Shown here one piece after another: positions 22,738 through 36,304 of a stretch of DNA of 64,000 nucleotides (position 1 is its first letter; the number at the start of each line of letters is the position of its first letter). Origin of the DNA: Ceratobasidium sp. AG-K (lineage: Eukaryota; Basidiomycota; Agaricomycetes; Cantharellales; Ceratobasidiaceae); the NCBI GenBank assembly GCA_037039685.1, contig JAWNGF010000003.1, positions 186,001 through 250,000 of the forward strand, in the 5' to 3' direction. The notes below the pieces were generated by a model that had not been told where the DNA came from, searched no databases, and was given only the letters and a program-made list of their open reading frames with translations. Made by a program: the position numbers and the translations under genes.

Positions 22738-25700
22738 ATGTCTTCCCTGCTCCTCCACATCCAGAATATCCTCGGTGAGTTTAGCGACCAGAGCTGAATT
22801 TGTATTGATTGAGCAGACCTTGCGCCTACAAACTCGGCCGATGCTCTCACTGGCTTCGACCCGGTCGCCAGTCTCAATGAGCTCTTTCCAGACGGTGCGT
22901 CTCTCCATATCATTAACTGTCTACTCACGTGTCGCAGAGGCATCCCTCGCCCAAGCCGAAGCCATCCAAGCACAGCTCCACGCCCAAATCACCGAAATCC
23001 AGGCCGAGATAGACTCTCTGCGCGCCGAACTCAGGCGGGACCAGGAACCCGCGCGGATGCAGCTCATCCAAGAGTTAATCGCAGTAAGCCCCCACGTCTC
23101 TGCTATAATTAATCTGACTCTGGCAGGAACTCTTGGCCCAAATGAGCCGCATTCGTGAAAAGGCCACCGAGAGCGAGGCCATCGTGCGTGACATTACAAA
23201 GGATATCCAGGTCCTCGACTTGGCGAAACGTAACCTCGCGTTGAGCGTGACGGCATTGAAGAGGTTCCAGATGCTAGGTGTGCCTCATCGCTACCTACTT
23301 TCGCAACTAATTCTCGGCAGTCAACGCGCTCGGCCAACTCGAATCCCTCGTCGCGGCCAAGAAGTACGCGGATATTGCCCAAACGCTCGGGGTACGTCCA
23401 TCCTCATCTCCCTTACACATTCTTACCGGAATACAGGCAGTAAAAGAAATCGCCGTATTCTTCAAACCCTACTCGGCCATTGAACGCATCTCGATTGCCA
23501 CGCGAAGGCTGCAAGAACTCCAGGGGACCGTACGGACGAGCGTCGAGCGAGATTTCGATGATTTGTATGTTTCCTGTTTCTATTTTTGCAATTGGATTGA
23601 CAGGCGGCTAGTTTCCTGCAGGATCCTGCACATCCTGTCAAACCGGCTGTGATCACCGAGGCGTGCATGGTCGTCGACGTCCTAGGTGAAGACGTCCGGT
23701 ACGCCCCCACCTATCTCCCCAGCACAATCTAACTCTCCCCAGAAACACAATCCTAGACCGATACAGCGCCCTCGAACTCAAAGAATACCGGCGAATCTTT
23801 CGAAACACCGATGAAGTAAGTTCCACATCTCCTGCCCTAATCAAACTCACCCGCACCAGGCCGGTCAATTGGACAACATCTCCCGCCGCTTTGCCTACTT
23901 TCGTCGCGTCCTCACCGCCCACGACACTGAACGCGCACGGGCCTTTCCACCTGCCTGGCGCGTGGGCGAACACCTCGCCGCGTGTTTTGCGAGTGCGACG
24001 AGGGCGGATGTCGTCGTTGGGTTGGACAACGCTGCGGAAAAGGCGGGAAGCCTTGGTACGTATTGGCATGTAGTGGAGGGTTGGGGATTGATGTTGGGTG
24101 GTAGGCTCGACGCTGAAGAAACTTGGCAAGGAGGAAAAGGCGGGTGTGCCGGTGTTGACCGTGTCCTTGTTTGTCGAGGCGCTTGCCCAGACGAGGGAAT
24201 TTGAGTCTGCCATGGCGAAAAAGTTTGGTATTTCGGTGAGGTTTTTTGCTAGTCATTTGGAGGGGCTATTGAATGGTGGGCAGTTCAAGGAACTCGTCCA
24301 GCGTGTGCCCGTGCCGGGTCATCAAGGTCCTGGCCAGACCATCTCGTCGGCATTTGCGAAACACATGGGCGTGTTCGTCGACGCTCAAGAACGGTACGTA
24401 GATCAGATTCTCAATCGATCCTATTCAATATCTAAATCCCGACCTAACCCACTCCTCATATAGACTCATCTCCGACCAACTCGCATCCCACCGAGGCTCC
24501 AACGCCCGCTCCTCCCTTGAAGCCACATCCACACCCGCTCAAACCGACGAGGGAGGCGCGACGACCAACGTCCTCCCGTCCAGTACCGAACTGTTCTACT
24601 CGATCGGGCGGGGGATGGACGAGTGTTTGATGTTGGTCGGGAACGAGCCGGGCGAGGGTGGGGTCATGTTGAGCATGTGTGGGATGTATAAAAAGTGGTT
24701 GAGGATTTATGCTGGTGAGTTGGTCGGTTTGGTGTGTGTGGAGGTGCTAATGTGTTGGCGTAGAGGATGTATTGATTGCTGGGACCAAACGGTATAGCTA
24801 ATCTTATTTGGTTGGAACTGGAGCTGATTCGACGACCCAGACCGGAAACCCAGCGAAGGTCATTCGAGGGGCGATTCAACCCTGCGGAAATTCAGAAATT
24901 ATGTTTGACCCTCAATACGGCTGACTATTGTCAAACCACTGCTGGACAGGTACGGCTATGCTTTCTACCCGTTGAAATCACACGCAGAACTGACGAGTGC
25001 ATGTTTAGTTGGAAGAAAACATCCGGGACAAAATCTCACCCGAGGAAGGCGAAGAGTTCTCGCTCCAAGAGGAACAAGATTTGTTCGTCAGGTGCGTCCC
25101 TCGCCTACACCTTCACCCGCCCCTAACTCTTTCCTAATAGCGTCATATCAACTTGTATCACCCAACTTCTTCGCGAACTCGACTCGGCCACCGATCCCTC
25201 ATTCAATACCCTCCTCAAGTCCAACTGGGTAGCGATTGATACCGTGACTGGTCCGTCGGCATGGGTCGACGAGTTGAGCAGCGCGACTATGGGTGTGGTC
25301 GATGTGGTTCATGAGCGGGTCGAGCCGAAGAAGTATGTGAGGAACTTTTGCGATCGGGCCTCCAAGTAAGTGTTTCGGCTTGCTCTCTTTTTTGGTTTAG
25401 GAGGTTGGGTGATGGGCGAGACCACGGTATCCCACGTCGCACCGCTTTCGCGGCCTGTACTGGACTAAACCCGGGCTCACGACCACTCTGAATTTGGGCA
25501 AAACTAACTATCGCACCCCATTTTTTTGAATAAATAAAATACACCCAAACTAAATACCATCTAGCGCGTTGATCACAAGGTTTACAAACGCTCTCGTCAA
25601 GAGTCGACCTATCAAGGGGCTAGGCGGCGAGCAGGTATGTGGTCCGAGTCGTAACTGGAGATTAGATCTGATTGTTGCCCTGCCTTGTCATTGATATTTG

Positions 25701-26450
25701 TCCCTAATCATCGGCGACGCGTATTGCTATTCCCGTCGACTCCGACATTGCGCCTTGCCATATGACCTCATTTCGACCATATTGATCCCGACAATCAGCT
25801 TCTGCTCGACCTCCAATCATTCAAATCTAGCCTTCTCAGGCTTCCAGGATCGAGCGCGTCAGCGGAGTCGATGTGAGTTTGCAACCAACGTGGCGCGCAT
25901 AAATGCTAAGCCGAAACTCTCCCCAGGTACGCGCGTAATGTATCGCGAAACATCTCCCGACTCGAAACTCTACTCAAGGTTATTATCACCCCTGTCGTAT
26001 GTGCATCTATTCTTCTAATTAGGAAACTGCTGATATCCTCGAACAGGATCCACCCGATGCGTTTGTGCTAAACTATATCCTGCTTATCGGAGACTCGTCT
26101 TTTTCAAATTTTCAAAAGGTGCGTTTCACCAAGTTCTGTGGAGCGAGGCCTAACTGGGCCCAATACAGGTCCTTGATCTCAAGGGCACACCCAAGGCCGA
26201 ACAAAACACGTTGCTCGACACGTTGCTCACGATTACGAGCACTCGCACAGAGCTCGCGTCGGAATCATTCCTCACGACGCTCGATATGGATCCGTCAACG
26301 ACAACCGGTCCCGGTGGATCCACCGCCGCTTTGACAGGGGCTGATTCTCCTCGAACGACAGAGACCCGCCGCGAGGTGTTTAGTGATCTCAGGAAACTCG
26401 TGAGCTTTACGATGCGTAGGGATTCCCGTCCACTGGGACGTGATGTTTAA
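22738..26450 (+). CDS. VPS53: VPS53, GARP tethering complex subunit
   Basis: Twenty-one exons join in phase to 823 residues, close to the usual length (about 820-830). Exons: 22738-22774, 22817-22894, 22938-23083, 23127-23277, 23321-23391, 23437-23564, 23612-23698, 23743-23815, 23860-24055, 24105-24235, 24284-24393, 24464-24714, 24764-24791, 24841-24949, 25009-25091, 25141-25365, 25565-25634, 25799-25872, 25927-25996, 26047-26118, 26169-26450. Family landmarks in order: GFDPVASLNELFPDEASL near the N-terminus, the coiled coil ending EAIVRDITKDIQVLDLAKRN, LDNISRRFAYFRRVL, then FVLNYILLIGDSSFSNFQKV near the C-terminus. VPS53 works with VPS51, VPS52 and VPS54 to tether endosome-derived vesicles at the trans-Golgi. 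The 199-nt intron 25366-25564 and the 164-nt one before exon 18 are long for this gene. Confidence 0.93.
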
Positions 26451-26680
26451 TCGATTGGTAGTGTGTGTACATTGGGATCTAGAGTGGTACATGAAGAAAA
26501 GTAAACGGGTGTAGGGAGCCGTAACCATGATACAGTGTGCTCGTTTCAGTTCAGACATAACGACACCAAGAGGAGGCTGAGAACCAGCTAGTGATATAAT
26601 CCAAGAAAATCAGTCTATAAATCGAAATGAAATAACCAAAAGAACGAGAGAAGGAATCGATACCGTCGTGTCAACCATGG

Positions 26681-28351
26681 CTACTGTGTTGTCGCGTTGG
26701 AGGGGTTGGGACGTGCTGGCAGCCCGCCCTCGGACCGTGTGCGCCGAACCTCTCTCCGCTCGCGCTCACTTCTCCCCGGTTTGTCCCCATCCCCGCCTGC
26801 AGACTCAGGTCCAGATTCCTCGGGTAGCCGACCTAGCAACCGCAGAATCCGTTCTCGCGTCTCGAGGCTGGGTTCTATCACCTCACCCCGACCCATACCA
26901 CCGAATGCGCTGCGGGTTCTTTCGAGCACGCCGAGGTCCGAGAGCTGGCTTGCAGGCGTGCGGGGTCCGCGTGGAGTTCCACGGGATGTGGCCGTGGGCA
27001 ATGGCTGTGGAGGAGATGCGGGGGTTGCTATTTCAAGTTCGAGCTCGGCCACGGGCCGAATAGGTGCCCCCAATCGCGGCGGGACGATAATGCTCAGCTG
27101 ATGTCGCTCATGGTTTTGTGGAAGGGATGATATAGGAGTAGAGAGCGAAGCCGACTGGTGATGTGAATATATGCGCTGCGATTCAGACTGAGAGCCAAGG
27201 GGTGATGAAAGTCGAGGAATGGTCTCTCCAGGAGCCCTGGATCGTATTGCGCGCAGTCGAGGAGACAGCTGTAGTGATGGCAAACTGTAGGTTGATATCG
27301 GCGCCGGTTGTGATTGGGAGCGTAAATGCGCCCGTGCCGGTCGGGTCGGCCCAATCCCCAAGAGCTTGAGCGCCTTGCTGGAGCCTGAACGACCGTGCCC
27401 TCTGGATGCATGCGTTTCAGACGAGGCTGGGGTGTCGTCCCTCGAGACAGATCCTAGTCCTTCTCGGCTTTTGTATGGCCAAGACCCATCCAACTCTCGG
27501 CTCCGTCGGTATTCATCTACCTCCCTACTCCTCCGCCCAAGTCCATGGCCTCCATCCCCGTCACGAGTAGACTCACTCAATCGCCCCGTACTCGGTCCTG
27601 CGTCGGTTCCACCACAGCGGCTTGGCTGAGGATGGGCAAACACAACTGTCGAAACATTCGTACTAGCCATACTCGCCCGATCGACGTATATACTTGTTCG
27701 TTGACCAGGTTGGGAGCCATTGGTGGGGTGGGCGGCGTAGCGCGTTGCGAGGACTAGTGCTGGTGGTGAGAGATCCTCCACCTTGGCAAGGGTTTGCGCA
27801 TTATTAGCGTGTCCTGAGTCTGAAGATATGTGTGACTTGATACTCGCAGTATCGGGCTTAGAGTGGCCCCCATTTCGACCAAACATAAGATCATGCAGGC
27901 TTAGGTTGAATGGCGAGACGGAGCGGTGGGGGAGAACGGCAAAGGAGGAATTGGAAGGCCGTTGGATCGTGCCCATCGGCAAGTCATGCATCCCCCCGCT
28001 CTCATTATCGTCCTTGCCTTTTGGGGCTCTTCGAGTTCGAAGGAGGTAGATGATGGTGATAACCAGAGCGATAATAATGGCTGGGAGGACAGTTGAAAGT
28101 GCAATGACGGTTCCCGCTGAGAAGGTAGCCGAGCTATGGGTCGGCTCTTGAACCAGCGTCGTGTTCTGAAGAGTAGGTGTGGTAATGGGAGAACTTGAAG
28201 AATTTAACTGAGGTAGTCGAGAAGAACTGGTATATAGGGGCGTTGGAGTAGACGTGGTTAAAGAGGTCGTAGATACGGGTGTTGGAGATACAGTCCAGGA
28301 TAGAGTCGTAGCGGTCATAGGTATAGGCTTTGGAGGTGAACTACAGAGCAT
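26681..28351 (-). CDS. Ser/Thr/Pro-rich single-pass membrane protein
   Basis: One long open frame of up to 556 residues; Met at 28318 (MTATTLSW) is an alternative start. The first ~75 residues are Ser/Thr/Pro-rich, as in O-glycosylated ectodomains. One strong helix follows (VIALSTVLPAIIIALVITII) with basic RTRRAPKGK after it, so the ~430-residue low-complexity tail would be cytoplasmic. The tail is rich in Ser, Arg and Pro, with a shorter helical piece near ETRERILRLLGRL. Layout resembles fungal wall-stress sensors of the Mid2/Wsc kind, but I see neither a WSC domain nor a clear N-terminal signal peptide. A missing first exon is possible, because the upstream gene ends only 3 bp before the first Met. 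Confidence 0.65.
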   Translation of the reverse strand: MLCSSPPKPIPMTATTLSWTVSPTPVSTTSLTTSTPTPLYTSSSRLPQLNSSSSPITTPTLQNTTLVQEPTHSSATFSAGTVIALSTVLPAIIIALVITIIYLLRTRRAPKGKDDNESGGMHDLPMGTIQRPSNSSFAVLPHRSVSPFNLSLHDLMFGRNGGHSKPDTASIKSHISSDSGHANNAQTLAKVEDLSPPALVLATRYAAHPTNGSQPGQRTSIYVDRASMASTNVSTVVFAHPQPSRCGGTDAGPSTGRLSESTRDGDGGHGLGRRSREVDEYRRSRELDGSWPYKSREGLGSVSRDDTPASSETHASRGHGRSGSSKALKLLGIGPTRPARAHLRSQSQPAPISTYSLPSLQLSPRLRAIRSRAPGETIPRLSSPLGSQSESQRIYSHHQSASLSTPISSLPQNHERHQLSIIVPPRLGAPIRPVAELELEIATPASPPQPLPTATSRGTPRGPRTPASQLSDLGVLERTRSAFGGMGRGEVIEPSLETRERILRLLGRLPEESGPESAGGDGDKPGRSERERREVRRTRSEGGLPARPNPSNATTQ

Positions 28352-28354
28352 TTT

Positions 28355-29305
28355 TCAGTCACAAGGCCCACCAAAATGAAAACCCAAGCTATTCACGAAC
28401 GGCAGTATTGGACTGGGCAGCGCTCGAGCCATCTTCGTCATTCCCCTGCCCCTACTCGGTCTATCGTCACCAGTCGGCAATATCTGAGTGTCATCCGATG
28501 ATAAACTGAAACGCTTGCTCTTAGCTTGACGTCGATCACCACGCGGCTGCTTTGTTCCCCTCATTCGTGATATGAGCGCTACAATTAAGGTGGGACGTTA
28601 GTGAGATGCGAACATAAGTGGGGGACAAAAGGTCGTCAAGAGCATCAAAGGAGTGGTTGAGGTCATTATCTAAATGAGATCTCAGATAGTATCACCTAGC
28701 CGAGGCGGTGTAGCGCGCATGCCAGAACGAGCGGGGTGCGCTGCTTCATCCCCAACTCTCCCATGAATGAAATAGGAGTCCGAGAACCCCGAAATCAATG
28801 GCTAGACTCACGAATATTGTTGACGTTCTCTTTTCCCGACTCGCTCCCGTTTCCGTCTCGCTCGCGGCTATACTTATGACTCGAATGGGCTTCATCTCTT
28901 GGGCGACTACAAATAGTTTTAGATTAGTCTATCAGTTGGACCGGTGTTCGAAATCGAGTTGAAACTCGGAGGGTCGGGTGACTGACCTGGTTGCCAGGCG
29001 TACTTCGAATTGGTTGCTGGCGTTGTACGACGTCCCCGATCTGGCCCTGGATGAACGATGAAATAGGGGTTAAAAGTGAGGATTTGGGGCTGCTTACGGG
29101 GCAATTTCGTGTAGAATCCTGGCTCTCTGCGTGAAGAGGGGGACAATAAGTTAATTTTAAGAAACGATACTGTCACGGTAGCGGGGCAGTGAATATTTAC
29201 CTCATCTTTTGAAGAGGTAGCGCCGAGTTGATTTTGAAGATTGTCCTGATTGGAGATGAGGGAGTAGATATTACTCGCGGCCCGCCGCACTGCAAGCGTC
29301 GGCAT
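28355..29305 (-). CDS. Hypothetical protein, multi-exon
   Basis: Exon 1 (29305-29201, MPTLAVRRAASNIYSL) ends at a GT donor; small exons then follow around 29153-29090, 29040-28990, 28920-28815 and 28760-28690. A last exon near 28570-28355 reads RMRGTKQPRGDRRQAKSKRF and ends FGGPCD-stop. The first two junctions hold phase; those after 28990 are ambiguous, with two frames open. The product is basic, low in complexity and has no recognised domain. The stop codon lies 3 bp before the Met of the next gene, so either spacing is extremely tight or one of the two models has a wrong boundary. Confidence 0.4.
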
Positions 29306-29774
29306 TCAGAGGTCAACTCTCGCCGTGAGGAAAAACCGAGAGAAATCAAGGGAGGAACAAGGTAGGATCGGTCATGGGCTGCTGTATATATCGTGTTCCG
29401 CAAGGTCGCGCTCGCCCATGTACAACACGCTTCCCCAAATTTCAACACTCGTTGCACGCCTGCCATGCGAGCGCCACGCGAGCGTGGCGGTGTTTATCAG
29501 GGTTCTAAGCGCCTGGCTATGTTTGGCCACAGGGAATTATTTTAAAGAAGGATTATTTTGCCTTGTCTCAACAATAACAGACTGCGATTTAGCCCGAACG
29601 TTCACTCGAAACATGATCCGAGGGCACGCATAACGTGGAATGCTTCACATATTGCCCCAGTGTCTATTTCAAATCTGGTTGCACCAATACAATCAATACC
29701 TAGCGTCGTAACGAATGCAAACGTGTACGGTAAATGATGAGCGGGTATCATATGGCGAAGTGTGTTCATATCGA

Positions 29775-31538
<1,764 letters not shown>

Positions 31539-33171
31539 TTTTGTTGTCTAGGGAGGCGGGATGAAGTTGGGGGAGTTGAGGATGGCGATGGGGTTGGCGC
31601 GTGATGTGATCGGCAAAAAATACTGACCTGTCCAAATGCAGATCTGCAAAAGTCACGTGGTTGAGTCTCACGGTGTCATCAGCACATAGACAAGTTTGGT
31701 TAGTATGACCAACACTTCTTGTCCTGTACGAATCATCAAACCGAAGTTGACGGCTTCAAGTGGGCGACGGTGACGGCGACGACGATGGCGCAGAAACTCA
31801 GAGTGTAGGTCGACGTTATTCTTCCAATATTGGAAGTCTCAGATCCTCAAGCTATAAGAACATGTCCACTTGTAGGCTCGACGGTCTCTCTAAGTTGTCT
31901 CAGACTTGAACTTCAAGTGCCCGGACTATTTTCATAAGCTTTCCTCGTTTCCGGTTTATCATCGCAAACTTGCAACGGCTTCAATACATACCGGCTCTCG
32001 AATCCCTGGAATGTACTTTGCCTGTTGTGTCACGCTTGGAGCTGTCAGCTCACCAGCAAACCGGGTACTGCAACTCACAGCGCATAATCGTAATTAATCT
32101 TGTTCAAAAACCTGCAATCCCACTGAAAACTCTATCGATTTCATTTGGGTACGCTCAGAAGTGCCATACGAATTCGACGGTGAGGTATGTGGGTGAGGTA
32201 TGTGCTTATCCGCTTTGCACCTACGATGCTCAAACGGCCGAGTCTCGCACTGTTGGCATGCGTTTTTTCTGGCTTTCCTCGTGCAACTTGCTTGAAATAA
32301 AAGAATGAGCTATTCCTAACTTTAGAGTGCCTGCTTGGTCTTTTGCCATAAACATAAAGCAAGATCTGCTCATCCTCACCGAGTGCCTAAGAATAATCGA
32401 TAAGGATACTATGGCTGGGTCACACGGGCAACGCGGGATCGGATGGTTGGCTCAGCAATTCGAGGAAGGACGCGACAATGTTATTTTGCTAGATTCCAAC
32501 CGAAATTAATAGACTGAAATTCGCCCGCGGTCAATCAGGACAGGAAGGAATGGTCAGTGTGTGCTTGCCTGGGTAGGAGTGTATCGGTTATCCTTGGAGG
32601 GCCTTATCTTGTGGGAGCGAGAGCGGCTCTGCGTGGGAAGAATATATCCAAACCGAATTTGGAGTGTATTGAGACGCGGATACCGCCATGCCAAATTTAA
32701 TCGGGGATGAGTATGGTAAAAGAGAAAAGTCATTATTATAATCATAAGTCGAAGGAGGAGTCGACCCCAGGTTGACCTCCAGTTGCTTTTCAACGGGTGC
32801 GAGCTCGTTAATTACGTCCCATAGGCAAAACTAGCTGACCTTCCTCTACCCATTAGTTCGAAGGGATCTTTCGCGACTGTTCTAAAGGTACCAAAAAGCT
32901 GATTTCCATAGGGCGACCAATCTAACTATCCTTGTTATCAACGAGTTAAAGATTACACATAACATTCTGAACTATGTCCAACGGGTACATGTGCACAAGT
33001 GAACATACTTGGTCAAGATCGGGGAGCAAAGCGACACAGAAAAAGCGCGAGTTTGTTTGTGAAAATGTTTATGAGGTGTTTTGTAATAAACCTGTTCGTA
33101 GGGGGAATAAGACTGAATAGTCAATACCATGTAGTAGTTACGTGACTACCCACCAGACACACAAAGTCAAG
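31539..33171. other. Gene-free stretch
   Basis: Only short ORFs without features. CACGTG at 31654-31659 lies about 115 bp upstream of the PRMT1 start and may be part of its promoter. Confidence 0.5.
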
Positions 33172-35397
33172 CTATGGTACCCAACCACCATAGGGAGGCC
33201 GAGTGCGAGGCTCATACTCATCATCTATTCGCCGAGGGGTTTCGCGATAGTAATCACCTCCAAGCGGCCTGGCATCCAGATCGTAGCGCGCACGGTCCGA
33301 ACCTGGGCCGCCGCGGGGGGGATACCCGTCGTCAGGCCTCGAACGCTTCATAGGACGGATCCCTTCGATCTCACTTGGCCGACTAAACCCAGCGCGCAGT
33401 CCGTCTGAGTATCGTGGCGGACTTGGCTCTCGTCGATACCGTGACGTATAGTCATCGTTTGGGCGGGGTGCAAAGTCATCTCGGAGCGGACGAGGTGCAA
33501 AGTCATCCCGTGGCCGAGAGTCAACCATGTCACGAGACCATGTCGAATCCGCTGTGAGTCGATCTTGAAGCTTGGGCTTGGAGTCGGGGAGACGATTAGG
33601 GGCAGTCCAATCGCGAGACGATGGCCACGCAGGCTCAAGTCCTGACGCGGGGTCGTATGTATCGTATCGAGAACTAGACGGGTCAGGTAAACCGCGAGGT
33701 CGATAGCCAGCAGCAGGATTGGGAGGTAGACTCGACGATCCAAATGGTGTTCGGTCGCGACTTGAATCGCGGGACGGTGGGCTGTTTCGAGACGGTGGCG
33801 GAGCAGGTCTGCCACGTGCCGATCCAGCCCAGTTATCATTATCCATATTGTAAGATCCAGCCCGGGGCCGATCGGCGAAAACTGGAGATGCAGGTGGCGG
33901 TCTAGAGTCAAAGCTGCGAGATTCATTCCGAGGAAATGAGCTAGGGTAGTTGTCTAGCGACCGCCGATGAGGGGCGGCTCGCGGGACCGGAGGCTCGCGA
34001 GGAGGGGATCCACGAGGAGGGGAAGAGACAACGGGACGAGGCCGCGATGATCTTGGGTCGTCATACGGAAGATACTGGGAACGATAATCACGAGGTGGAC
34101 TATAGTCTCGTGGTGGCGGTCGAGAATATTTTCCTAGGGGAGGAGAAACAGCTCGTGTGAATGATGGTGCCTGTGGTCGTCCGCGAGGACTTGTCTGAAA
34201 ACTCTTAGGCGGGCGTTCGTTGGCCGCGGTTGGTGGAGGAGTGCGTCGGGAATTATTAGAGCCTGCCCCCTGAACGTTCGCATCAGCCGCACGGGAGGTT
34301 GGTTGTGTGTGTGTCCGCGACGGATGGTCGCGTCCACGCACGGGAGAAACATTTCGAGCATCACTATGGCCCTCTCCATTCTCGGATGGCCGAACCGGGC
34401 TTTGCTCGGTTGAGTGTTCCTCTGGGCGATTTGCTGAGCGTCGGTTCTTCTCCTCAATGGAGTCGAGCATCCTAGTTCGAACCTTTTGGCGTCGTAGAAA
34501 TTCGGTCTTATCGCCATATTTAGGGTCATATCCAGAACCATCCGCGTCAACGTTGTGAGCAACGTCCGACTTAACCCCATCCTCCGACGTCAACGTAGTC
34601 GACGCACTGGAGACAAAAGAGGCAATTGATGAAGAAGATGGGTCTACGCCTTGCAATTGGGATCCAAGAAACTGATATGGAGACGATTCGCGTTTGATCT
34701 CTATTTCTAGTTCGCCTTTCTTGTCGCTAGCGTCAAGTAAGGTTGGCGTATCCGATATCTTCCGCTTATGCCCCGAATCTAGTAGAGTATTTAATTTCAG
34801 GTGAGTTATAAAAATGAGAGGAGCGTACGCTTAGTCGGAGTCGATTCAATGGGGCTGTGTAGAGTATAGCGCCCAAGGGTATGGGATGGGCCACGTTGGT
34901 TGTTGGGGTCCAGATCTCGGGACAAACCAGCATGAGCATTACCCTCGACCACTTTCGAATCAACAGGAGTCTCAGTCTGGTCCATGTTGACGTCCTCCGC
35001 GGGTGCCTGAGTTGCGTTACGCTGAGGAACAGTGCCAACTCGTAGGTCCGAGGCGCCATTCCCCTGTTGATTTTGAGAGTCCAAGGTTGAGGTGGCTGTG
35101 GATCTCGAACTGTTAGCGTATGTTGAGGGTAAATTGTGAGCAGTTTGTTGCGTGGCAGTCAAGTTGAGTGTTCCAGGCGAGCCGATTTGTTGGCCAGTCG
35201 CGAGTGGTATGGTAGAGCGCGAACCAGAGGTTAACACGAGGTCTTGCAGGTTGGATAAATCTATGTTGGCTTTGAAATACGGATGTTGGCCTTCCAAAAT
35301 GGCGTGCTTTAATCTTCTCAAAATAGTGATGTCTTTTGATTCGGTCAAGTGGTGTCCAGCTTTGTCGTCGTGAAGGAGTCCAAGCGGTGGGGGCCAG
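33172..35397 (-). CDS. Pro/Arg/Ser-rich low-complexity protein
   Basis: Two exons are secure: 35397-34829 and 34778-33172, joined in phase over a 50-nt intron, giving about 724 residues without the true N-terminus. The upstream part reads WPPPLGLLHDDKAGHHL then ESKDITILRRLKHAILEGQ, a helical segment that looks conserved. A KYGDKTEFLRRQKVRTRML stretch follows the intron. The last ~400 residues are disordered: repeated PPRDYSPPRDY-like and RPRDDFAPRP-like units, rich in Pro, Arg, Asp and Ser. Such tails occur in RNA-binding and nuclear-speckle proteins, but no RRM or other domain was seen. The 5' exon lies upstream, possibly beginning at the Met near 35513, but I could not connect it in phase. 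Confidence 0.6.
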
Positions 35398-36304
35398 CTT
35401 GCCGAGAAGGGTCATTCCCCGAGTACGTTATGCTAGTTGTTGATTCTGAGCTGGAGTGCTGAGGGTTATTTTGATGCCCTTGGCTTGCATCATTCGAGGT
35501 CGATAAGGAAACCATATCTGCAATCGAAGATTATGCACGTTAGGTGAAACCAATGCCCAATACAACAGAATGACGCTATTGAACCTGAAAGGAGGTTAAT
35601 GATAGTTATCCTATGAGGGGTTTGCTTACAAGTTAATGTCGAAGTTGCAGGTTACTAAATCCGAGCTAGTAGACGTAATATGCTCGCGCTTAGTACTGAC
35701 TGTCAATAATCCTCGTAACCTATATCTAGATTTGACTTACCGCAAGAAGTTAAGTGATCTAGAAGTAACTTAGGCCAAATGAGGTTCGATGACTTGGTGG
35801 TTGTATCAATGGTCGCTGGTCGAACCCCTGCAACAACGCTGTTCGCACGTGTTGGTGACTCAGCCTCGAGTCTGCTCAGAACAAGATATCCAAAGGGAAC
35901 ACCCAGAGACTGTTTGTGTTCAAGCGGCACAATGGCAAAATATGCCAAACAACCTGCAAAGATCCAGTCGATCGAGCAGGATGGGTGAGGGAGGTTAGAA
36001 ACGGGCGTTTGATTTAAATTTGTCATATAACTTGAGATAACGTAGTTCTTCAGGGCCGGCCATGAAATGTTGACCTCCAGGGGTCAAACACCCCCCGTTA
36101 CCGCAATTGGGAAGCTTCGAATCCACTTCACAAGCCTCGAAGGTTTCAATATTTACACATAAGTATGATTTTCTGAGGAAAGACACTATCCATAGGGATG
36201 CTTTGAAACTGGTTTCACCACGTGATTGATTGCAATACCGTATAGCCTAAGTAGCAAAAAAAAGAGCGGGGTTCTGTAATCAAAGGTATATTTTTCAACT
36301 GCCT
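35398..36304. other. Mostly non-coding; probable 5' exon of the preceding gene
   Basis: A frame from the Met near 35513 (MVSLSTSNDASQG) may belong to the 33172-35397 gene. The minus ORF at 35703-36026 has a hydrophobic stretch (WIFAGCLAYFAIVPL) but no family match or splice partner. Confidence 0.35.

Noticed and set aside
26668..28049. Several + strand ORFs
   Set aside because: They are antisense readings of the long Ser/Pro-rich minus-strand frame.
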